Shown here: positions 9,144 to 15,626 of the stretch, in pieces
Layout: the number at the start of each line of letters is the position of its first letter
How positions within the stretch are numbered: the stretch's first letter is position 1
Assembly (NCBI GenBank): GCA_005223375.1
Contig: RXOD01005150.1
Coordinates: 1 to 15,626 of the forward strand
Direction: 5' to 3'
Source: Amoebophrya sp. AT5.2
Taxonomy: Eukaryota > Sar > Dinophyceae > Syndiniales > Amoebophryaceae
DNA length: 15,626 nucleotides
Translations under genes and position numbers: made by a program
The notes under the pieces: model-generated
Seen by the model: the letters and a program-made list of their open reading frames with translations, nothing else
Told to the model about the DNA's origin: nothing
Databases searched by the model: none

Positions 9144-9849
9144 CTGCGGAAAGAAAACCAAATTTTCAAAGCAGACGCGCGCAGGGGAGGAGGACCCGCA
9201 GAGATGTCATTCTTTGGCCTTGGCGTTACAAATCGCTAGCAGATAGTATATAAAAAATGAAGTTGGTGAAGGAAGCAACGACCTGTAAAGCAAGTTCTGA
9301 AAGCCTGGTGGGTATCATAGCGATCGGCTTCGGCGAGCGAGAAGTGAAATAGTGATGAGCGGGGGCTGGGATAGGGATCCTGCATCTTACTTCATCGTCG
9401 AACTAACGGTCTTGCGAATACGATGGCGTTCATTATCATTCGGCACGGGAAACAAACATTACCAGGGGCCACGCGGACTGCAGACGTGAGGAACAACCAG
9501 TCGAACACCTACACCCCGCAGGTGCAGAAAAATACAGAAACTGAACGATGTTGTTTACTTGTTGTTGGCTCCTCGTCCCTCCTTTCTGCTGCTCACTGCG
9601 GTTTTTATGCAGTTGCACTTGCAGCTTCCGCTTCGACGCTCCTTCTAACGTTTCCTTTCGTTTCCGTCGAGCTGGAAAATGAAGAGGGTATTTTTTTCAC
9701 ATCCACAAGCTGCAGCTGTTCCACCGCCGCTACCAATCAATGATCCGAAAAGCGCGATAATTCAAAGATGACAGAAGTGACCAGCACCGGGGCAAAGCGA
9801 CGTTCTTCGCAGCCTAGCTAAGTGCTTACCCCGTCCCAGCTCCCCCGCG
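9144..9849. other. Spacer between the small ORF and the ALAD gene
   Basis: About 700 bases with short, unconvincing ORFs on both strands. It holds a dispersed-motif copy at 9609 (GCAGTTGCACTTGCAGCT) that matches 18 bases near 2011 exactly. Otherwise I see nothing identifiable here. Confidence 0.45.
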
Positions 9850-11331
9850 TCATCCCCGATCCCCCGCCCCCTCGATCCGTTCCAGGTACCACGGCGTGAA
9901 GTAGGTCACAAGAATGTCGGCTCCCGCCCGCAGCAGGCTCACGTGGGCTTCGTCCACGATGCTGTCCACGCAGCCGCAGTTTTCCCCGTAGTCCTTCAGC
10001 ATTTTGTACTCCCCACTGACCACGTACGCCGCGATGAGCATGCCGCTGTCTTTCTCCTTCTCCTTGTAGCTGCGGATGATGTCCGTGTAGAACAAACTTG
10101 GCTTCACCAGCACGATGTCCGCCCCTTCCCCCACGTCCCTCTGGAAGGCCTTCTGCGCGATCCGGTAGCTCCCGACCGGCTGCTGGTACCGCTTCCGGTC
10201 GCCCTGGAACGTCGACTTCACCGCCAGCCGGAAAGGCGCGTAGAGGGAAGAAGACGCCTTCTTGCTCGTGTAGGAGAGGATGCCGACGTGGGGAAAATTC
10301 GCCCGGTTCAGCGCAGTGCGGATGGCGGCAACGCGCCCGTCCATCATGTCGGAGGGGCAAACCCAGTGCACGCCGGCAGTCGCGTACTTCACCGCGATGT
10401 CCGACAAGCGCGCCAGCGTCGCGTGGTTGTTGATCGTCGGCACGACATTGCCAGCGGCGTTGAAGTCGTCGCGGAGGATGCCGCAGTGTCCGTGGTCTGT
10501 GTACTCGCAGAGACACACGTCCGCCATGATCAGCAGCTTGTCGGCGTCGCCGTATTTCCCCAGCATGTGCCGCCGGATGGCCTTCGTGAAGAACACCACG
10601 GGGTTCTCCACGAGCAAAGACATAGAAGAAGTACTCGTCCTGCTGCTGCTGTTCCACGTGGTCTTCGTGTTGCCGTCGGAGGTTGTCGTGGCTAAAGGGT
10701 TTTGAATTTGTTTTTCTTCATCTTCTACCTCCTCTGTGACAGGAGAGCAGACGGGGTCGGCTGCGCCACTTCCCCGCTCGTCCTTCAGTCCGTCCGGAAC
10801 GACGCCGAAAAGCATGATCGACGCCAGGCCCAGCGCGATCAATCGGTCCAGCTCCGCCAGCAGGCTCTTCGGTGTCCTGGTGCATGTCGCGGTCCTTGTT
10901 GCAGTAGAGTCAGCGGTTGGATGGCTGGTGCTTGTAGTTCCTACCTCATGCAGACGCAGTTCTTCTCCGCCGCGGCGTCGCGCGGCTCCATCCGCCTTTT
11001 CGTCGCACGACGACGCCGCGGTGGAGGACGCATTCCCTGGGCCGTCGAGCGATACGAGCACAGGCAACTGCTGCACACCAGGACCAGGAACAGATGGCTG
11101 CTGCGGCTGCTGTTGCTGCTGCAACTCCACGACCCCCGCCCCCCAGCGGATGTTGGGGGCAAAGCCCTGGATGGGGACGTCGTTCTCCGCCATGGAGACG
11201 AACAGCGGGTAAACGAGATGCTGTGGCTGGACGACGGGCTCGTGCCAGGCACGGGATGCCGGGTGGTGCAACTGCGGGTGCAGCTGGTGCCCGAAGCCAG
11301 GAGCATGATGATTAGGCGCAACGGCCGGCAT
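9850..11331 (-). CDS. ALAD: Delta-aminolevulinate dehydratase (porphobilinogen synthase), zinc type
   Basis: A single open frame of 493 residues. The enzyme condenses two 5-aminolevulinate molecules to porphobilinogen in heme synthesis. Zinc ligands are present as DVCLCEYTDHGHCG (Cys 273, 275, 283). The Schiff-base lysines are Lys 357 in SYTSKKAS and Lys 410 in GADIVLVKPSLFY, which fits the family signature. PSDMMDGRVAAIRTAL (326-341) and YVVSGEYKML (436-445) are also intact. The N-terminal family block (RAWHEPVVQPQHLVYPLFVS) starts near residue 27, so there is no room for a plastid or bipartite leader and it is probably cytosolic. The usual length is about 330. The excess is two low-complexity insertions, about residues 71-155 (Gln-rich, then Ser/Thr/Ala-rich) and 197-243 (acidic, then Ser/Thr-rich). 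These are open in frame but could be unspliced introns. The ATG is the only one ahead of the conserved block. Confidence 0.95.
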   Translation of the reverse strand: MPAVAPNHHAPGFGHQLHPQLHHPASRAWHEPVVQPQHLVYPLFVSMAENDVPIQGFAPNIRWGAGVVELQQQQQPQQPSVPGPGVQQLPVLVSLDGPGNASSTAASSCDEKADGAARRRGGEELRLHEVGTTSTSHPTADSTATRTATCTRTPKSLLAELDRLIALGLASIMLFGVVPDGLKDERGSGAADPVCSPVTEEVEDEEKQIQNPLATTTSDGNTKTTWNSSSRTSTSSMSLLVENPVVFFTKAIRRHMLGKYGDADKLLIMADVCLCEYTDHGHCGILRDDFNAAGNVVPTINNHATLARLSDIAVKYATAGVHWVCPSDMMDGRVAAIRTALNRANFPHVGILSYTSKKASSSLYAPFRLAVKSTFQGDRKRYQQPVGSYRIAQKAFQRDVGEGADIVLVKPSLFYTDIIRSYKEKEKDSGMLIAAYVVSGEYKMLKDYGENCGCVDSIVDEAHVSLLRAGADILVTYFTPWYLERIEGAGDRG

Positions 11332-12673
11332 GATTTGTGTTTGTTTTGACGATTGTTATTGATGTTGTGCTTGAAGTTATACCTTCCCGGAAATTGGGTC
11401 TGGTTAGTGTCCGGCTCTTGAAAACTTCGGCTACCCCCCCCCGCTTGGTAGTGGAAGTGAAAGAATAAGGCCACTCGCGGTTGTGACCGTAAGGCGGTGG
11501 CAACACAACCTCGGCACACGAACGAAGACTGCATCCGTCAAGATGATCTGCAGAACGCCGCAAGTGAAGTTGTGGCGCGTGTCTGTCTCAAGCTCCGCGC
11601 TCCACCACGTGAACAGCGCAAGTTGGAAACTGCATGCAAATCTCTGGTCGCTTCTTGTTGCTCAAAGTCGTGTCTGTGCTCGAGAATTTCGATAGCGTTA
11701 GCGGCAGCGTTTGTCGCCCAAAGAAGCAACCGCGCCGGCTGGAAACTCAACTGAAACTGTCGTCACAGCGTTGATTTCTTTGCCAAACAAGCTGCAACTG
11801 CAAGCGGCTTCGAGATCGAGCCGCGCAATGATGAATAGCTTTAGCTGCAAGGAGAAAACGGGCACGCTTGCTCCCGCGCGCCCCGCGGCAATGGAATTCC
11901 TTCGTAAATGTGCAAAAACAAAAACAATCAAATACAAATAGACCTTGACCACCTTCTCAGACTAACAAACAGACTAGTAGTAGTAGTTGTACTAGTACTT
12001 GTAGCGCACTCTTGGCCTTGGCGCCAGTAGACTATTTCAGTGCGAAGCCGAAACTACGAAAGCGAAAGCCTATGCCTAACGCTAAGCACGGGCGTCGGCG
12101 TCAGTCTGTCTTGTATAAAGGACGCGGCGCAGCGGCAGCGGCAGCTCGCTGCCTCCAGCATAGCAAAGAAAGTCAGCAGCTTCGGATTCGGGGACGAAAG
12201 TAGTAAGAACGGAAGCAGCCGAGCACAATCAGCGCCATCCTCCTCCTCCCCGCCAAGTCCCTGCCTCTGGTTCTCCGACAGCTCCGAGACGCGCAACCTG
12301 GTGGCAGCCAGCTGGCCCAAGATCTGGCGCATGAGGATGAGCAGCCCCGTCGTGTTGGCCTTCGGCGGCAAACTGGCTCGGGACGACGATGCCCCTAATC
12401 CCACTTGTTCGGACTCAACGACCTAGCAAGTGCCGGCGGAGGACTTTCAAGCACGACGCCCCCCCGCAATCGTATCACCGCACCAGCGGCACCATCGCGA
12501 TGGCTTCATCGGGATGGGCTTCATCACGATATAGACCCTGGCAGTGCAAGTGGGTTCGTTTCGTTTAGGTAGAGGCAGTGCGATCGAAGAGTAAGACTAT
12601 ACAAAGAGAAGCAAGAAAGGAAGTACTTATATTGCGAATTCGAAGCACAGCACCCACCAACATCACGACGAGG
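11332..12673. other. Spacer upstream of ALAD
   Basis: About 1.3 kb. It includes a GCAGTTGCA-motif copy at 11793-11801, a palindromic GTACTAGTAC preceded by a TAG-repeat run (about 11972-11998), and a short imperfect direct repeat of GATGGCTTCATC near 12498-12528. One block (12054-12422, minus strand) has coding-like codon use and is listed separately. The rest shows nothing identifiable. Confidence 0.45.
12054..12422 (-). CDS. Candidate exon of an unidentified protein
   Basis: An open frame runs from a possible acceptor (GCACTTGCTAG, exon from 12422) to a stop at 12054. The first 60 or so codons are GC-ending and give a helical stretch, TGLLILMRQILGQLAATRLR, followed by an acidic GGEEEDGAD. 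After that the composition becomes T-rich and Cys-rich and looks non-coding, so the real 3' end may be an unrecognised donor near 12220. No family recognised, no start codon and no partner exon found. Confidence 0.25.
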   Translation of the reverse strand, partial: VVESEQVGLGASSSRASLPPKANTTGLLILMRQILGQLAATRLRVSELSENQRQGLGGEEEDGADCARLLPFLLLSSPNPKLLTFFAMLEAASCRCRCAASFIQDRLTPTPVLSVRHRLSLS

Positions 12674-13126
12674 TTAGTACTCGTCGTCGGCGAATTGAAG
12701 CGGGACCATGATGGCCCGCACGCGGGACCGCGGCGCATTCTCCTCGATCGCCTCCCTGGCTTTCTCCATGCGCTTCGCCTTCAGCGCGGGCAGATCCTGC
12801 GCCCGCACGAACGAACGGTCTTGCCCCAGGCGCCGCGATCGCATTCCCGCCAACCGAGTAGCCCAATCGCGGCGGCGGAATTGGCCGCGCAAGGTAGACC
12901 TCAGGGCACGTCGAGGAAGCCCGAAAGGGCGCCCGCGTCGCAATTGCGCAGCGAAGTGAAGTCGTTCGCGCAGCGGCGTCAGCGGCCAGATTCTGAAGCA
13001 GAAGCAGTCCGCTAGCAGCTGCCGTCGGGCTGCCGTTGACGGAGTGGCATCTCCTGGCTTGGTTCTGGCCTTCGTTTTCGCGGTGCCTCCGCCCGCCTTT
13101 GTGTTGTAAAAGGTCGACGTGCGCCA
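12674..13126 (-). CDS. Unidentified GC-rich coding block, C-terminal part of a protein
   Basis: A 150-codon open frame ends at TAA 12674. The C-terminal 40 residues look strongly coding, with GC-ending codons: ALKAKRMEKAREAIEENAPR, then IMVPLQFADDEY. The first 30 residues (TSTFYNTKAGGGTAKTKART) also have good codon use. The middle (about 13020-12800) is Arg-, Cys- and Trp-rich and may be an intron in the same frame; an AG acceptor (GGGCGCAG) precedes GATCTGCCC at about 12803. There is no start ATG, so the block should be the end of a gene whose upstream exons I could not place. The highly charged helix suggests a structural or ciliary protein, but that is a guess. Confidence 0.42.
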   Translation of the reverse strand, partial: WRTSTFYNTKAGGGTAKTKARTKPGDATPSTAARRQLLADCFCFRIWPLTPLRERLHFAAQLRRGRPFGLPRRALRSTLRGQFRRRDWATRLAGMRSRRLGQDRSFVRAQDLPALKAKRMEKAREAIEENAPRSRVRAIMVPLQFADDEY

Positions 13127-14726
13127 CTAGCGCTTTCGGCGACCCGCGGCGCCTCGACCTGGCCGGCCCGGGGTCGAGCAGTTCTGCCGAGAATTAGGCA
13201 TCTAGAACCTCGCTCATTTTCAATCCATCGCGTTCGCAATGGCGCGCGATCTTCCTGAACCAGTAACGCGGTGAAGTCGTAGTAATCTACGACCGTAGCA
13301 AGAGCTGAAGGAAAGCCGTCACGACGCTAGCAGCAGCAGGTCAGGTCACTTCTACTTATAGTGGTACAGAGCAGCGCTTTTCAGTAATGGTGCCCACTAG
13401 CGCAGCTTTCATAATAAATGCGGGTGGATTTTGGTCGGAGCGATCAGTCTTCGCAGCTGACATCTGCTGGCTTGCGCCTGCTGCTCCTCTCATGACTCTG
13501 CAGCCTCCTCGTCAAGGCCAGTGACAGTCTTTGACTCAGCAACCACTTCGCACCACTTCTCCCAATCTGTTCCTCCAGCGCTGTGCATTTCGATTCCCTG
13601 CAATTCTTTTTCCGAGGACAACAACGAACACAACGACGCACGACTCGTCGAGATGAGGCAATTCATCACGAGCGCCGGTGACGAGCAGGATGATGAGCTG
13701 AACGTGACAGAGATGACTACTTCTACTTTTACTTTCTGTTTCCGAACACTGACACCCACAAATTGCCATCGCCGATCATGCTCCGGTCCGGAAGAAGCTG
13801 CACGCGAGAGTGTGCCTCTTGGAGGACACACTCCCAACGTACGAACGCGCGCTCTAGTATTCTTTCTGCCTGCTCGTCCTCGTGTTTGATGGCGGGCTCC
13901 ATTGTGGTTCACCTCTTTTACTTTAGGTTTATTGCCACGCAGTGTGGTCCTGTTTCTTGCCAATGCCATCGCTCGAGATCCTCGAGCCCGCTGTAAGAGT
14001 TGCGCATGCAGTTGTCCTGGGAATATATTTGTTGCTAAAGCTGTTGACGCCGGAAGATGGTGAGACCACTGCTCTGTCATCAAACGAGTACAAAGAACAT
14101 TTGAAATGCAAGCGGCTACCCAAATTTATTGGATCAACATTCATCAGCTTCAAGCAATAGCAAGTATGTAGGTGATATATCTTCGCTTCTTTGTCACTGT
14201 CATCGAACCGGAGAGAAAGCGTGGTCATCCTGGTGTGATGAACCTCCGCGGCTCCCTCGGGATCACGACGAGGGTTGGAAAGCGGTATACTACATTTGAA
14301 AGTCAAAACTTCTAATGACTCTCAGTATCACTGACTCTTTTCCCCTAGGTAGCTAGTGGGTTCGGCGGGTTGTGACTGTGGCTGTGTCTCGTTTGTTGTA
14401 GTCCTATAGCGCTAGGAGGTATCTGTGTGCTACGTGGAGGGCAGTGCTACACCGGGCAAGCTAGATCGGATTCTGCAGCGTGGTGCGGCAACGTCGACAA
14501 TTTCCGGAGTAGACCCGACCCCCACGGATGGCGCACTCCCTGCCTCGTCTGTGGCCATTTTTGGTGCCGTTTATTTCCCGCCTTGATGAAGCTGAGAGCT
14601 TCAGCCATCGCATCCTTTCCCGTTGACAGACTTGCGGTCAACAGCTGCGCGTCTAGGTCCAGCTCCAAGTCGAGGGAGATATCTTCATAGAGTTTGTTAG
14701 TAAGTCAAGTGTGCGGCGACTCACAC
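13127..14726. other. Spacer with weak coding traces
   Basis: About 1.6 kb between two unidentified minus-strand genes. Minus-strand stretches at 13597-13490 (contains GGTDWEKWCEVVAESKTVTG, ending in a stop) and 14698-14560 (contains LELDLDAQLLTASLS) have protein-like composition, but no joinable gene model was found. It contains a perfect hairpin at 13971-13987. No RNA gene seen. Confidence 0.4.
13971..13987. repeat. Perfect 7-bp hairpin GCTCGAG-ATC-CTCGAGC
   Basis: An inverted repeat with a three-base loop in the non-coding spacer. There is no following T run, so it is not a terminator-like structure. Function unknown. Confidence 0.7.
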
Positions 14727-15586
14727 TCAAAACGCCTCCTCCTCCTCGAGCAATTCGCTCTCTTTTAAAAAGTCCGCGCACTTCATCGCCATGAGTACTT
14801 TTTTCGCTCCCGTACCCGCCGCATACAGCACGTATTGCGTCGCGTCTTCTGCGTCATACCTGTGCTTCAGCGCTACCTTCTGCTTATCAACAGCAGCAGC
14901 AGCATGGTCAGCTCCCTCCTCCGCCTTCTGGATGAGCACCAGCGTCTCCGCGCCATCCTCGTTTTCCGCGACGACCTCGACTTTATCCACATTAAGCTCG
15001 TTCCGGTATTTTTCCGCCCCGAGGTCATCCTCGGTGAGCTTCTCCCTCAGCTCCTTCAGGGTGCCGACAATCCACAAGCCGGCAACTCCGACGCGCTCAC
15101 TCCACCACAGCGTGAGCGGTACCTCCTGCGCAGTCAGCGGCTGAACCTCCTGCGAGGTCATCGGTTCATCCTCCGTCACAACCCTGTTGAAGTTTTGGGC
15201 CACAGCTTGCTGCATCACGGCCGCCTGTGTCTTCAGCTGCACCAGATCAAGGCGGTGCAAGCCGGTGCCCGCAGGGAGCGCCGTCTTCATCTCGTCCAGG
15301 GTCTGAATAGGAGAAGCACTCCCAGCACCCAGCTGTTTGGGCGTTGACGAGCCCCCGGAAGCTCCTTCGTCCAGCTGTTGTTTCGCAGTGGCCAGAGGGA
15401 CGGCGGAGCCCTTCATGCCGACCCACACGCTCGGCCCGCGCGTGTTGTCCGAAAACGAAGTGGGCAGCAGCTCGAACCGGGTCAGGCCACCAGTGCTATT
15501 CTTTTGCAAGCTCTTCTCGCTCTTGGACCACCAATGCATGACATAACTCTGTGCGCCGAGCTCCACCGTGTGTCGCGCGATCGAAG
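14727..15586 (-). CDS. Unidentified protein, last exon (upstream exons beyond the right edge)
   Basis: The exon begins after TTTTTAATTACAG (acceptor at 15588-15587), in phase 2, and runs 285 codons to a TGA at 14727. An in-frame TAA just upstream of the acceptor means the frame cannot extend without splicing. The start of the protein is outside the window. Residues contain a Trp-rich stretch (YVMHWWSKSEKS), PSVWVGMKGSAVPLATA, a Ser/Gly linker, a helical region (LDLVQLKTQAAVMQQAVAQN), a short internal repeat (TSQEVQPLTAQEVPLT), then a charged region (GTLKELREKLTEDDLGAEKY) and an acidic end (LLEEEEAF). GC-ending codons throughout support it as real. I do not recognise the family and give no function. 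Confidence 0.7.
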
Positions 15587-15626
15587 CTGTAATTAAAAAG
15601 AAGAGAGGAATTAATGGCAGTGCGTT

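Noticed and set aside
9818..10657. 279-codon minus-strand ORF overlapping ALAD
   Set aside because: Shadow frame rich in Arg/Gly/His; the ALAD frame has all catalytic residues.
13490..14083. 197-codon minus-strand ORF
   Set aside because: Composition varies along its length and most of it looks like spacer; only the last 36 codons have coding-like use, and no gene model joins them.
14427..14690. Overlapping ORFs on both strands, 87 codons plus and 73 codons minus
   Set aside because: Neither has a recognisable domain; the minus frame looks slightly better but has no acceptor or start that I can defend.

Overview
This is nuclear DNA from a flagellated protist. Every gene I can identify is eukaryotic, lies on the minus strand and is split by short introns, except one intronless gene. 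Two encode axonemal proteins (CFAP54 and PACRG). My best guess is an alveolate, most likely a dinoflagellate or syndinian such as the Amoebophrya group. The reasons are the one-way gene array, the strong preference for G after the acceptor AG, GC-rich exons in AT-richer spacers, and one non-GT-AG intron with terminal inverted repeats. No marker gene settles this, so the taxon is inference.

Layout from left to right, all minus strand: the N-terminal part of a CFAP54-like central-pair protein (1735 to beyond position 1, 3 exons seen); a TXNDC9/PhLP3-like protein (4028-3003, 3 exons); PACRG (6738-5350, 4 exons); a syntaxin-6-like Qc-SNARE (8847-7576, 4 exons); a candidate short coding exon (9143-8894); an intronless zinc-type delta-aminolevulinate dehydratase with two low-complexity insertions (11331-9850); an unidentified GC-rich coding block (13126-12674); and the last exon of an unidentified acidic protein (15586-14727). 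Spacers are about 0.7-1.6 kb. They hold weak ORFs, hairpins and a dispersed GCAGTTGCA motif, but no RNA gene, CRISPR array or bacterial-type element that I can support.

The genes do not form a pathway, but three share a flagellum/tubulin theme: CFAP54 (central-pair projection), PACRG (doublet inner junction) and TXNDC9 (a modulator of chaperonin folding of tubulin and actin). The SNARE (endosome/TGN fusion) and the dehydratase (heme synthesis) are housekeeping genes.

The most interesting signal is the second intron of the TXNDC9 gene. It cannot be removed by any GT-AG pair I tried without breaking the frame. Its ends carry an inverted repeat (TTAAGGGGCGA / TTAGAGGGCGA) flanked by near-identical CTGG/TTGG sequence. 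It looks like an introner-type mobile intron. In six of the ten ordinary acceptors, the exon after the AG also begins with GT, as introns inserted with target duplication would leave.
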